Positions 1 through 9,279 of a stretch of 64,000 nt of DNA are shown piece after piece. The notes under the pieces are model-generated. The model saw only the letters and a list, made by a program, of their open reading frames with translations, was not told where the DNA came from and ran no database searches. Every line of letters begins with the position of its first letter. Within the stretch, counting starts at the first letter, position 1. The DNA is from Phytophthora colocasiae (Eukaryota; Oomycota; Peronosporomycetes; Peronosporales; Peronosporaceae): the NCBI GenBank assembly GCA_018806915.1, contig JAGKQI010000091.1, positions 3,348,001 through 3,412,000 of the forward strand, read 5' to 3'. A program made the position numbers and the translations under genes.

Positions 1-906
1 TTGTTTTTGGATCAACCTCGCATGCTTTTCTTCTTCCTGGGGAACACAATCGCGAATCAGTCCATGATGTTCATCACCTTCATCATTACGCAGTTTTGTG
101 TGGATATGTCGATTTTCTTGCTACGAGTATCACCGGTGGCTGTCTCAGCAGCGTATCATCTTCTGGCTCCGATGCACGCAAAGCTGCCAAAACCTCGTGA
201 CTGGATGGGACTGTGCCCCGTGAACTACCAGACGGACTTGGATACTCCGATGAATTTGGCGCAACAGTATCTGGTGTTTTTGTTTGTCGTGGTGTTCGCC
301 CCCATTGCCCCGCTTGTGGGCTACTTCGGTGCCATGTTTTTTGCGGTATCGGAACTCTCATACAAGCGCTGCTTCTTCTTCGTCAATAGCTCACGTTGGG
401 CTACGACCAACTCCATGGGTGTCTTTTGGCCACCTCTGTACTCGTTTGTGATCGGTGCACTCGTGATTGGCCAGTGCACGCTAATTGGATTGCTATCGTT
501 GAAGTCGGCTGGATATGGCCTGATTGTTCTCACGGCGTTACTCCCTTTCATCACGCTGGTCTTTCACTGGTATGCTGTCGACCTATCTCACCTCAAGCGT
601 GCTGCAGAAAATCTCCCGCTGGATCAATGCTGCGACGTCGATGAAGAGCGCAAAGACGATTCATTCGATTTCCTGGATGGTGTTTACCAACAACCAGCAA
701 TGATTCAAGCGTTCCAGCCAGCTTCAATCCTAGCCCGTGACCCTGAAAGTAGAGCGGGGGCTACTATCGACGCTACTAACATTCAAATAGAAGCTGCAGG
801 ACCCACCGTGGAGCCACTTGAGAAACCGGCAAAGCCCATTAGTCAGCAAACTCGTTTGGCGGAGCTTAACAAAGACAAGAAAGACGAAGGCAAGAGGATT
901 GAATAG
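1..906 (+). CDS. OSCA/TMEM63-type stress-gated cation channel, C-terminal part
   Basis: Open from the window edge to a TAG at 904-906, so the 5' part lies outside. About 300 residues hold several hydrophobic segments (about residues 8-55, 88-120, 143-190) and the motif FAPIAPL followed by a YK-containing loop and a GVFWPP stretch, as in the conserved 7TM region (DUF221/RSN1_7TM) of OSCA/CSC1/TMEM63 channels. These are plasma- or endomembrane mechanosensitive or osmosensitive cation channels. The last about 100 residues form a charged cytosolic tail. Complete family members are about 700-1000 residues. No frame break is visible. A phosphate transporter-like member of the same fold is the main alternative. 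Confidence 0.75.
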   Translation: MFLDQPRMLFFFLGNTIANQSMMFITFIITQFCVDMSIFLLRVSPVAVSAAYHLLAPMHAKLPKPRDWMGLCPVNYQTDLDTPMNLAQQYLVFLFVVVFAPIAPLVGYFGAMFFAVSELSYKRCFFFVNSSRWATTNSMGVFWPPLYSFVIGALVIGQCTLIGLLSLKSAGYGLIVLTALLPFITLVFHWYAVDLSHLKRAAENLPLDQCCDVDEERKDDSFDFLDGVYQQPAMIQAFQPASILARDPESRAGATIDATNIQIEAAGPTVEPLEKPAKPISQQTRLAELNKDKKDEGKRIE

Positions 907-995
907 CTGAAGCCTATGCAGGTTTATGAGATTAAACCTCCAAGGTCCTTGGAAACAATTAATCAGACCGATTTTCGAGAACGTACTAGCTTTAG

Positions 996-2095
996 CTACA
1001 CCTTGTTATCGACAGATAACTTTTCAGTCAGCTCTCCCTTTTTGCTACCAGTCTTCCGAGGGAAAACCACGACCAAAATCACCTGCACGAGGCACAACAG
1101 GCCACTGATAGCGTTTGGCACAAGCACATAGTAATCCGTCTGCATAATGCCGTACACCGTCCAGAGAGCTCCGTTGGCAAAACCCGAGAACGCCACCGGG
1201 GCCGCGATAATTTCCGAGTTCTTCGTCTTGATGACATCACCCATGAGCATGAGAGGAGAACCAAACATAATGATCGCCATGACGTCAGCGAAGTACCCCA
1301 GCACTTTGGCGATCGTGTCGTCATCTTGAGTACCGAGGAAGCGATAGAGCAACAGAGCCACGAAAGGGCGAACACGCCGCAGAAAAAGATGGAGTACCGC
1401 GTACGACGCTCCTTCTCGTGCAGGATGAAAACAGGGCTCCCGAAAAATATATTTACTGGAAATACAATACAATACCATCGTCAAAATATTTAATTTTTCT
1501 GAATCCCAAACTTGATAAATAATTTATTTTTTGAGCTAACCTCCACTACTTTATTGAAAAACTTTGAACCATGATAACGATTCCTAGCCATTGATTCCCA
1601 AAGAGATGATCCTCTTTTTGCGTGTGAACAGGTCGTATTGGGACGTCCGGACGGTGGATGAGTGCGTGTAAGCAGTGTCAAGTTGCTCAGGTTTTAGCAT
1701 CGCAGTTTACTGTTTTGATCTTGTATTGGAATTATTGATGCTCTTCCATGATGATACTGCATTATCTATTGCTAACTGCTACGGCTGCGATAAATATTTT
1801 ATTGCCTGTGCAGCTATCTATCAGTCTAAAATACAATAAACGGGAGCCCTGGATGAAAACACCCGAGAAGACCACTCCCAGAACAGCACCCAGACAGTTG
1901 ACAGCGCCCACTGGAAAGAATGAATGGTCTGCTAGCGAGTAAATCACCCAGCCCATGGACTGACCGAACATCATGGCGAGCGGGTAGAAGTTAACTCTGC
2001 ACGACGTACATCCCAGGGATCATACTGATGAAGATGCAGGCCGTGGCGATGGTGGCGAGGACGTTGATCGTTGTTTCGGCGGTGTCGGAGGCCAT
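996..2095 (-). pseudogene. SWEET sugar transporter pseudogene split by a MITE
   Basis: On the minus strand an ATG at 2095-2093 opens a first transmembrane helix. It is followed by a frame break near 1980 where the usual loop is shortened, then the rest of the first MtN3/saliva repeat (GQSMGWVIYSL, 1974-1860). The second MtN3 repeat (LGYFADVMAII, VPNAISGLLCLVQV) runs from about 1350 to 1010 and ends in TAG at 998-996. SWEETs are seven-helix uniporters of sugars. The two halves are separated by a 420-bp MITE (1432-1851). Without it the reading would continue from one half to the other, and a further frameshift lies near 1355-1375. At least three lesions make it a pseudogene. Confidence 0.75.
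1432..1851. mobile_element. Non-autonomous hAT-like MITE (420 bp)
   Basis: The ends are 11-bp perfect inverted repeats, CAGGGCTCCCG at 1432-1442 and its complement at 1841-1851. They are flanked by an exact 8-bp direct repeat, GATGAAAA, at 1424-1431 and 1852-1859. An 8-bp target duplication and CAGGG ends are typical of the hAT superfamily. The interior is AT-rich with no coding region. It interrupts the SWEET gene inside its coding sequence. The intact duplication suggests a fairly young insertion. Confidence 0.85.
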
Positions 2096-2464
2096 CTTGA
2101 ACGCGAGAGTAATTGGGCAATGAGAGTAGTTTTTGTCCAGCAAAGTTTCGGGTAATGGCGTACTAACGCGCCTTAAAGATGGCTGAACAAACTTCGTTCA
2201 GATTTGCAGGAAGTTGAACAACCTCTTGAATCAGCATTCCAATGCAATTTAGATTGCGGCTTCGTTAAATGTTGCAGAATATTAACAGCATAACCCCTAG
2301 GGGTTGTCAATGCTCGCACCAACTGCAATCACCTTAAACTCAGTTGAATTCACTATTTGAGCCAAACAGAATTCTAATTTTGTCAAACAATACTTTTGCA
2401 CTGCAGTACTATAGCCATCATTATTGCTGTCGTATACCTGGTTAAGGGTCGAGTAGTTGCGGAC
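2096..2464. other. Non-coding interval
   Basis: Upstream side of the SWEET pseudogene and left flank of the pogo element. No credible coding region or repeat was recognised. Confidence 0.5.
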
Positions 2465-2466
2465 TA

Positions 2467-2496
2467 CCGTCTTACCGCGCATCAGCCGCCTAGGCG
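2467..2496 (+). repeat. Left terminal inverted repeat of the pogo element
   Basis: 30 bp, identical to the complement of 4561-4590. TA precedes it at 2465-2466. Confidence 0.92.
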
Positions 2497-2504
2497 TTAA
2501 CAAC

Positions 2505-2533
2505 GAATAGTACGCCTAATGGGCGTACTATTC
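2505..2533. repeat. Subterminal hairpin inside the pogo element
   Basis: GAATAGTACGCC and its complement separated by about 4 nt. It is nested in a wider inverted repeat formed by the CCTAGGCGTTA at 2490-2499 and the TAACGCCCTAGG near 2539-2550. It lies just inside the left terminal repeat, where transposase-binding subterminal sites are often found. Confidence 0.6.
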
Positions 2534-2615
2534 TTGTATAACGCCCTAGGCGCTGTATCGGAGGGAGACCTCGAAATGAGAAGAACGCGGGGCTGGCAAA
2601 GGAAAAATATATATA

Positions 2616-3578
2616 TTAAAGATGCATTCCGTCCACCTTGAGGGCGAAAAAGCACCCAAGACGAGCGACCGTGATCGTATGTGAAGCATTTTCAACGCTG
2701 TAAGTGAACTCGGAGCTGACACGGCAGTCGTCGTCGAGAGTCACCACGTGAATGTTCCATCCGTGCATCTGGGATGCAGCGTACAGCTCGAGTTCACCTG
2801 CAGCAATTGCACCTTTTTGTAGTCCAGCAATGTACTTATCATCGAAAAGACCGTCAATGTCTTCAAGAGAGAGCATGTAATCAGTTAGTTCGGATGCGTA
2901 CGCTTCAGTAGAAGTGCCAATGACATGGCAGAAACAGCAAAACAAGCTTGAAGATACGTCTCCTGGAAGGTACCATTCTGGTGAAGCGATGCAAAGCTTC
3001 TCACGATCGTCCATTTCAGCGACAAGATCCTGGTACCTCTGATTCCACTCATCCACGCTAATTTCGTGAGATATCAGCTCGCGAAGGGGAGTGTGTAGCT
3101 TATTCATGGCGAAAACCGATCTTGAAACAAGTCCACAGAGCTCGAATGCTTTTGCAATCTCTTCGTGAGTTTTACTTGCTATCCATTCAAGTACCCACTC
3201 TGCAACATGGTAATACTTCGGGACCTTTGTGTTCCCCGCTGTTGTCTGCAAACGCTCGTCATCCAAAGCTAGAGCGATATAGTCGTCATACTTGCAGCGG
3301 TAAAATTCTTGGAAGCTTCTGTTCACGGCTACGTCAAGAGGCTGGCACAGGCTGGTGAGATTTGGGGGGACGAGTAGCACAAAGATGTTATGCCCTCGAA
3401 GGCGGTTCTCGTCATGCAGCTTGACGTGAGCAGAATACGAGTCTATGATGTACAACACTGGCTGCTTGTAGAAGTTGGTCTCTTTTCTGCTGCAGATAAT
3501 CTCTTTAGCGTGCCTGAGTAAGATGTCATCACTCCACATTCCACTAGCGTTGACGTCCACCATTACACCTGGGGGCAC
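2616..3578 (-). CDS. pogo transposase, C-terminal ORF (DDE_1 core)
   Basis: 320 residues that continue the DDE_1 domain of the ORF at 3563-4327. Visible motifs are YIIDSYSAH (second catalytic Asp) and [16 protein letters not shown] (third Asp), the D-D-D signature of pogo/jerky-like transposases, followed by a long acidic C-terminal region. The listed start falls inside the domain, so this is the downstream part of one frameshifted protein of about 570 residues rather than a separate gene. Confidence 0.88.
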   Translation of the reverse strand: MPPGVMVDVNASGMWSDDILLRHAKEIICSRKETNFYKQPVLYIIDSYSAHVKLHDENRLRGHNIFVLLVPPNLTSLCQPLDVAVNRSFQEFYRCKYDDYIALALDDERLQTTAGNTKVPKYYHVAEWVLEWIASKTHEEIAKAFELCGLVSRSVFAMNKLHTPLRELISHEISVDEWNQRYQDLVAEMDDREKLCIASPEWYLPGDVSSSLFCCFCHVIGTSTEAYASELTDYMLSLEDIDGLFDDKYIAGLQKGAIAAGELELYAASQMHGWNIHVVTLDDDCRVSSEFTYSVENASHTITVARLGCFFALKVDGMHL

Positions 3579-4327
3579 GACGGCTTGTTCTTTAACTTCG
3601 AGAACAGTAGATGAGGCATTAGAATCTGTCCGTCTCCCGTAATTGCGAATGTCGCTGTAAAGCGCTTGTGACTGGTGCCACCTTTACGCAAGAGGACTTC
3701 TGGCGATCCTTTTGTCGTGATTGTAGATTTCGGTTCCGTCTCAAAATACCGTGGAACCTGATCCATATTGATCACATTGTTGGGCGGGATGTTGTGTTCG
3801 TCAATCAGATTCTGTGCTTCAGTGATAAACTGAAAGGCAATTTCAGCGGCATCGTCGGGAAGGTGCCTCGTTGTTGTTTGTCGTCGCGACACTAGATTGT
3901 ATCGCTTTTTAAAGCGATCAAGCCACCCCGAAGACGCCTTGAAGCTGGTGTTGCCTGCTGATGAAGTAGAAGAACGGGTCTCGGTGTGCAGGTAGAGCGC
4001 CTTTAGCTGAATATATTTGTCTTTTACTCGCAAGCCTTTGTTGTTTCTTGACACTACCCAACTGTGTAGTTTCTGTTCCAGTTCTTGGTGTTCAGCCTTG
4101 TTGCCAGCCCCTGGTATACGTCGGATTGTCCGCGTTTCGGCTTCTCGGCTCTTGGCTACCTCCAGAAGCTTTTCGATCTGCTTGTGCCAACCGCGCACAA
4201 TAGAAGCCGATGGTATGTTGTGTTTCTTCGCGAGAGCATTGAAGCCGCAGCCGGATACGTTGTGCTTGTATTCACGCAGTACCATCAACTTGAAGTGCAA
4301 GCTGTAGCTGTTGCGTTTTGACGACAT
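3563..4327 (-). CDS. pogo transposase, N-terminal ORF (CENP-B HTH and first catalytic Asp)
   Basis: 254 residues from ATG at 4327. The N-terminus (about residues 1-60) has a psq/CENP-B-like helix-turn-helix ([17 protein letters not shown]) and about residues 75-170 a CENP-B-type DNA-binding region ([12 protein letters not shown]). The DDE_1 domain starts with [10 protein letters not shown], giving the first catalytic aspartate. The reading frame ends at a TAA just after a run of five G (3571-3575, plus strand), and the rest of the transposase continues in another frame with a 16-nt overlap. The simplest reading is a one-base change in this run. Confidence 0.88.
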   Translation of the reverse strand: MSSKRNSYSLHFKLMVLREYKHNVSGCGFNALAKKHNIPSASIVRGWHKQIEKLLEVAKSREAETRTIRRIPGAGNKAEHQELEQKLHSWVVSRNNKGLRVKDKYIQLKALYLHTETRSSTSSAGNTSFKASSGWLDRFKKRYNLVSRRQTTTRHLPDDAAEIAFQFITEAQNLIDEHNIPPNNVINMDQVPRYFETEPKSTITTKGSPEVLLRKGGTSHKRFTATFAITGDGQILMPHLLFSKLKNKPSCPQV

Positions 4328-4560
4328 GGCTGGCTGTTCAGTGTTGCCGACGATTGGAAACTGCGTATGAAGACACGCTCCACAACTGTCGCTGCAACCT
4401 TCCAGTCGCTGCGAGCCAACCGTTCTCCAGGTACTCTTACAGCAGGTAGCCTTACAGCAGGAGCGGGGCTAATGCTTCGTACATGGGAGTTCTATCTGAA
4501 CTGGGCGTAGTACACGCGAGGTCGAGCTCCAAATCCTTGCTGTTTATCCCTTCTGTAGTG

Positions 4561-4590
4561 CGCCTAGGCGGCTGATGCGCGGTAAGACGG
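4561..4590 (-). repeat. Right terminal inverted repeat of the pogo element
   Basis: 30 bp, exact complement of the left repeat. TA follows it at 4591-4592. Confidence 0.92.
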
Positions 4591-4592
4591 TA

Positions 4593-4920
4593 GGTCTGGG
4601 AGGGCTTAAGGAATACGTAAAATGCAAACTTCTTTCTTCTTGTTTTTGGTTGTTCTTAACTTGGTAGATACACGACTGACTAGATTTCGGGACGGCCTTG
4701 ACCAGCACTTGTAGGGACGACACCCCCCCCCCCCCGAAGTAGAAGGGCACTGAGACTAGGCCTGACATCCGTCCTCTCGCGATGGTATGATAGTAGACGA
4801 GGCAGGGAGTAGATGAGAGGTACCTCCAAACTGGACCTCAGACACAGTACTAGGCCATCTGGCCATGGACAGTGGACGGCGTTGGGCAAAACCCCGGGAC
4901 ATAGTGCGCCCGACGCTGGT
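4593..4920. other. Low-information interval with a C13 homopolymer
   Basis: Right flank of the pogo element. A run of 13 C lies at 4723-4735. No gene supported. Confidence 0.5.
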
Positions 4921-5758
4921 TCACACACTATATTCCCGGGTACGGGACAAACTCCCCGACCTAACGTTGTGCGTCCTCGCACAACCCGGTCGTGCTCCAT
5001 GTCCCGGAGGCACTTGACTACGCGAAGTCCTTCCTCCGTTAGGGTGATGCCAGTATAGTATAGGCAGCACAGGGAGTAGTAGTAGAAGTAGTCGCCGGAC
5101 GAGAGGTCGTAGTCGAGCTTGAAGTTGAAATAATTGAGGGAGTACCAGGGTAGGGAGTAGTAGGGGGTATCGAAACAGGGTACGGGGTAGTTGTAGCAGC
5201 ACGCCTCGTAGTAGATGACTTATCCATCGGCAGGGTAGTCGCAGCAACTTCGTCAGCAGGGCAACCGCGGCGGGGATGTAGGTTTCTTCCAGGAGTAGGT
5301 TCAGCTCAGCGTAAATTTGACAGGCAGGTAGCCCCGCGCTGGTTGCACTCGTCGATCTTGCGTCGGACAGACGTGAGAGCACTATGCACGACGGCACTCG
5401 GAGCGGCATCCCGTAGTCGACCTTGCTCGTCGGTGAAACGCCAGCTGTGCGTCGCGACCCCGACTACGACCATCAGGTCGGACGCATGCGTGACCCAAGT
5501 AGCCTCCACAGCCAGGTAACACAATAGATTCAGGAGGGTTAGGACGATCGCCAGCCCAGTAGCACCGAACGTCAGGAACTCAAGTAAGTCGAATAAAGCC
5601 ACAGGGAAGTGGCTCACCAGCGACAGACACAGTAGACCGAACCAACAGAGTCCTTTCACGACGACGATCGCCCGGAACCACACGGCAACTCCGGCGTCGC
5701 AAGAAGCCTTCGCATACGTCAGGTAGGCCGCACCGGTACTGCGAAGAAAGCGTTCCAC
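4680..5758 (-). pseudogene. Decayed ORF with membrane segments and a Ser/Thr/Pro-rich stretch, unknown
   Basis: From ATG at 5758 the minus strand encodes 150 residues with hydrophobic segments at about residues 27-50 and 58-85, then a soluble part ending near 5306. Similar coding character continues in a second frame (about 5330-5230), then a Thr/Ser/Pro-rich stretch (5227-5039), then a Cys-containing stretch (5000-4690). The frame changes suggest one old gene with several indels. No family was recognised. Position beside an LTR raises the possibility of an envelope-like or element-borne ORF, but nothing in the sequence proves it. Confidence 0.35.
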
Positions 5759-6468
5759 AGGGCGTAGACGTACGAAGGGCCACGCAGTTGGTTGAGTTCG
5801 GTGTGAAGCTGTGACTCTACAAATTTTCTATGGACTGCCGGTTCCCAGAGCCAGAGCGGCATTGAGGATATTACTGGTCCAAATGATTTCAGGGTTAAGG
5901 CACAATTGTGGGTGCCAAGGGACAAGGGCAAGCCTGGGAAGGGGTTGCCGACTCCAAAAGATGGAATCGACTTGAAAAGATCCTGACATACTCCGGAAGA
6001 TGCACTCCAGATGATTCGAACACCGAAACCAAGTGACTGTTCGGTAACGCCATGACCAAGGGGTTCTATTTTTGGAGTATATGCGAGACCCAAATTATCA
6101 AATCGAAGGTTCGAAGTGGAGGTTAACGTTTGACTATCGGAGAGTGTCTGGTTTGTACCCAGTATCCTGGTTGAGTCTCGGGTATACTCAAGGCCATATA
6201 TTTCCGACCGACCAAGACGACCGACGATGATGTGTCCGGAGCCAGCTGGAATTCTTCCGTGTTCTTTGACTCTATGGTATTCTACTGAAACGCAAGCCTC
6301 TTCCTGATGAGACGCCCCTACTAGGTAGTGAAACCAAGTATATTTTTGCATGTTTAGCTAGCGCTAGCTATTATACATTAAAGAGAGTTCAATTTGCCAC
6401 CAAGGGCGCAAGTGCCAAGTCTTGGAAGGTGTTCCCAAGACACACTGTGAGGAGCCGTGGACCAGCCT
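5759..6468 (-). other. Left flank of LTR, with a weak 210-codon minus-strand ORF
   Basis: A frame is open on the minus strand from 6351 to 5719, but its composition (many S, G, L, P, no domain) does not look like a conserved protein. A 14-bp palindrome AGCTAGCGCTAGCT lies near 6356-6369. It may be the leader or LTR of the decayed minus-strand gene to its left. Confidence 0.35.
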
Positions 6469-7336
6469 CGAGAAGAGGGCTTCACGTGTAGCCGAACAAG
6501 CGTCAGGCCGCGTCGACAAGCGTCACCGCCGCGTGAATCTCCGCCAGGGTAAGACCAAGTTGGAAAGGTGATCCGGGCGGCGTATCCCGGGCGTGAACCC
6601 TTCCATTTCATATTCCAGTTGATACTTTCGGGTATTATTTCATATTATAACTGCGTTTTGGGAGGTTAGTGGTAGTCACCCCTAAAATTGATTGATTTGA
6701 CTGCTTGTGTGTTTGGACTGTATTGGTTGTGTGTGTGTTGAAATACTACATAGTATTTTGAACACATATATTGGATTCTATTCTTCCGAAGGTTCCTAGT
6801 GAATCTATCGGAAGTGGTGCGCTGTTTAAAGAGCCCCGGAACTGTGCCAGTGTTCCGGATTTTGCTCTAGTCGTACTGGCATTTGGAGTGCCCACCGCTC
6901 GAGGGCCTAAAAGAATAAGAAGCGGTTGTATATTTTGGTTTAACTCTCTTGTATATTTGGTTAACTGTTGGAGGGGAAGTACTTTGCCCATAAGTGCTTA
7001 CCCACTTTCGGACTAATTAACCACCGTTTGGGAAGTGTTTATTTGGTTAGCACTCTCCCTCCGGATCTAGCTCTACAATCTTTTGGAGATAACACTTTCG
7101 GTGCAGACTCCTCGCGTTCGAAGACAAACGACACCTACGAGGGTAGTCACAAGGTCACACGCCAAGCCACTTTCCGGATACCCATTTGGACACCGGAAGG
7201 TGGTGCTGACTCACTCCAACTGGACACCTTACTGCTAACTCTCTTTTGGAGTTTTTAGTGTCTGGGTTGTTCCTTTTGGACGGCACGCTATACGCAACCC
7301 CCTGGGCGGTCAAAAGTGTTCACCCACTTCGCCACA
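6469..7336 (+). repeat. Long terminal repeat, left copy (plus orientation)
   Basis: About 868 bp matching, in inverted orientation and with few differences, the segment 18763-19631. Homology starts at CGAGAAGAGGGC (6469) and stops at CGCCACA (7330-7336), after which the two copies diverge. A tRNA-complementary primer site begins 2 nt after the terminal CA, so this is the 5' LTR of the element to its right. The purine stretch GAGAAGAGGG at the outer edge resembles a polypurine tract; if so the LTR proper would start a little later. Confidence 0.78.
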
Positions 7337-7338
7337 CC

Positions 7339-7366
7339 TGGTGCGCGTGCCCGGATTCGAACCGAG
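7339..7366 (+). promoter_or_regulatory. Extended primer binding site complementary to a tRNA 3' end
   Basis: The complement of these 28 nt reads as the 3' part of a tRNA: T stem and loop (GGTTCGAATCC), seven acceptor bases (CACGCGC), discriminator A and CCA. It begins 2 nt after the LTR end, where reverse transcription of a Gypsy element is primed. Most elements pair with about 18 nt; here complementarity covers the whole T arm. Confidence 0.7.
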
Positions 7367-7419
7367 GATATCACCGAGTTATCTTTTTTATATTTTGTTG
7401 ATTAGTTTTGGGGGATTGA

Positions 7420-9279
7420 TTGCTTGCTAACTTTCCAAGTGTGGTTGTTATGACTGGAAGTGGAAGTGGAAGCACGCGCAAAGGAGGAGGCGACGCGTCT
7501 CTAAGTGGATTGACTACGAGATCGTCGCGTCGGTTGAAGGGGCAGCAGCCTGATGAGCATGAAGATTTGGATACAGTTATCAGAAGAAATCGTCAGGCGA
7601 ATGCTGCGAAGAGGAAGGCTGCTCTGGAGACCAAGGAAGCGAAGGAAGCACTGGAAGAAGAAGAATCTGAACCAGATCAACTGGACGCGCACCACGCGAG
7701 CCAGGAGGATAGTGGCTCGGAAGAGTCTTCGGGAGAAGAAGGTGATCCTGAGCAGGAGGAGTCTGGGTCCGACGAGGATCCGGACGAAGAAGAAGAAGTG
7801 TCTGAATCCGACATTGAAAGTCGTCCGGATGATAGACTGGTGGACGACTCTGGTCTGGAGGAGTCCAATGGAGAAGAGTATGACGCCTTCCCAAGTGAGG
7901 CTGAAGACTCTGGGGTAGATGTGTCCGATGAAGAAGCTGTCGAAGTGGAGTTCCCCATGGAGGTTCGAGTTCCGGACTCTCCACCACCTGGAAGAATGGC
8001 TCCGGTCGGGGACGCCCGAGAAGAATCATCGCAGTTCAAGACTGAAGTTAAAACTAAAGTGCGCCCGTTATCGCCAGTTCGTGAAGAAGCTGTACTTGAA
8101 GACGAGGTTCTACCTCAGCCGGACGCTATGGAAGTGGAGATACCGCAATTAATTTCAGAGGATTCACCGCTTCCGGATGACTGGCGTTTTTCGGAGGTGC
8201 CTGTGGTGCCTGTGGTGCCCACCCAAGCAGCGCCCCGTTTTGACATCTCGGACACTCAGATGCATGAAGCTCCAGAAGGTGGACGGATGTCACCTGAATC
8301 CCAAATGACTGATGTTCAAGCGAAGGAGTATGTGGCTGCTCAAGTCCGACGCTGGGAGAAAGACAGTTCCGAGAGGAACTATCCACCCGAGTTCCATCAT
8401 GGCTGGCCGCAAGTCTACCTGGAGTGTGAACCGTTCATCGTGGCCGCCGCGATGACTTCGGAATACTTGAACCGTCGCATTCAAATGCCGGCTCAGACTG
8501 ACGCTTGGATCTCAGAGTTGCAGATACAACGTCTGACTTTCGGGGTTGTTCAAGATGTCCAAGGTGCGCTGATCCCGCCTGCGGAGATTTCGCCACGAGA
8601 ATGTATCGCCGTTCTTCAAACAATGCTATTCGAGGCTGGATTCAGTTTCGTCAACTTGGTTCCAGGATGGTTTAGGACGCGAGTGTTCAAGGTCCACCCG
8701 GATTTGGTTCGACAAGTGGTTGGTGACGTGTTTCGGTTGCTCGTGGTTGAGATGATCGAGTGGAGACAAGTTATGCTCCGTGCTCACGAGTACATCAGAA
8801 TTTTGGAGACTTCTGGAAGACAAGGATTACATCAACAACATCCAGAAGTGTTTCGCCAAGATGAAGGTGTTGTCATTTCGGATTACGAGATAGCACTACT
8901 CGGTCAAGACTTTGCAAGACAGCTCCAGTTGGCAGGTTTCCGTAAGACGCGAAGTCCAAGAGGGCCACCTCAAGGGGAGGCCCAGCCGAAGCGTCTCCAA
9001 TGTGTCATGCCCAGAGCGCTGTCGTCAATCCCGTCGCCTGCGTCATCTTCGCTGCTGTCTGTGCCGTCATCAGTACTCTGGAATCTGGAAGCAAGTCGTG
9101 ATGATCGGTCGTCCAGAAGCGCCATGTCATTCAGCAGAGTCTCGTCGGAACGTACAAACTCGGCTCGATCCTCGAGTATGTTTGCATCTTCAGAGGTTCC
9201 AGTGAGTCCATGGCGAGTGCTACATCCGGGTCACGGACTTCGCGAGAAAGCACTTCGGATTCTTCGGGATTCGGGATGA
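7420..9279 (+). CDS. Gypsy element ORF1: long acidic N-terminal part of Gag
   Basis: 619 codons. Residues about 60-220 are very rich in Glu, Asp and Ser; residues about 300-480 are more structured and end near 8900. There is no recognisable domain. The next ORF starts inside its end (9210) in another frame, and the serine-rich composition carries on across the switch, so ORF1 and ORF2 probably were one giant Gag precursor separated by a frameshift near 9200, or by programmed frameshifting. The first Met at 7420 or the one at 7450 may be the start. The primer site lies 54 nt upstream. Confidence 0.6.
   Translation: MLANFPSVVVMTGSGSGSTRKGGGDASLSGLTTRSSRRLKGQQPDEHEDLDTVIRRNRQANAAKRKAALETKEAKEALEEEESEPDQLDAHHASQEDSGSEESSGEEGDPEQEESGSDEDPDEEEEVSESDIESRPDDRLVDDSGLEESNGEEYDAFPSEAEDSGVDVSDEEAVEVEFPMEVRVPDSPPPGRMAPVGDAREESSQFKTEVKTKVRPLSPVREEAVLEDEVLPQPDAMEVEIPQLISEDSPLPDDWRFSEVPVVPVVPTQAAPRFDISDTQMHEAPEGGRMSPESQMTDVQAKEYVAAQVRRWEKDSSERNYPPEFHHGWPQVYLECEPFIVAAAMTSEYLNRRIQMPAQTDAWISELQIQRLTFGVVQDVQGALIPPAEISPRECIAVLQTMLFEAGFSFVNLVPGWFRTRVFKVHPDLVRQVVGDVFRLLVVEMIEWRQVMLRAHEYIRILETSGRQGLHQQHPEVFRQDEGVVISDYEIALLGQDFARQLQLAGFRKTRSPRGPPQGEAQPKRLQCVMPRALSSIPSPASSSLLSVPSSVLWNLEASRDDRSSRSAMSFSRVSSERTNSARSSSMFASSEVPVSPWRVLHPGHGLREKALRILRDSG

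Larger units (their letters stand above)
2467..4590 (-). mobile_element. pogo-type (Tc1/mariner superfamily) DNA transposon, full length
   Basis: A 2124-bp element bounded by perfect 30-bp inverted repeats (2467-2496 and 4561-4590; outer sequence CCGTCTTACCGCGCATCAGC) and by the dinucleotide TA on both sides (2465-2466, 4591-4592), the expected target duplication. It carries a minus-strand transposase with a CENP-B-type helix-turn-helix and a DDE_1 domain. The coding sequence has one frame break only. Perfect terminal repeats point to recent activity. Confidence 0.92.

Noticed and set aside
5719..6351. 210-codon ORF as a real gene
   Set aside because: No domain, odd composition, and next to LTR; kept only as a note on the interval.
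7339..7366. A tRNA gene at the LTR edge
   Set aside because: Only the 3' half of a tRNA is represented, on the antisense, at the expected primer site position.
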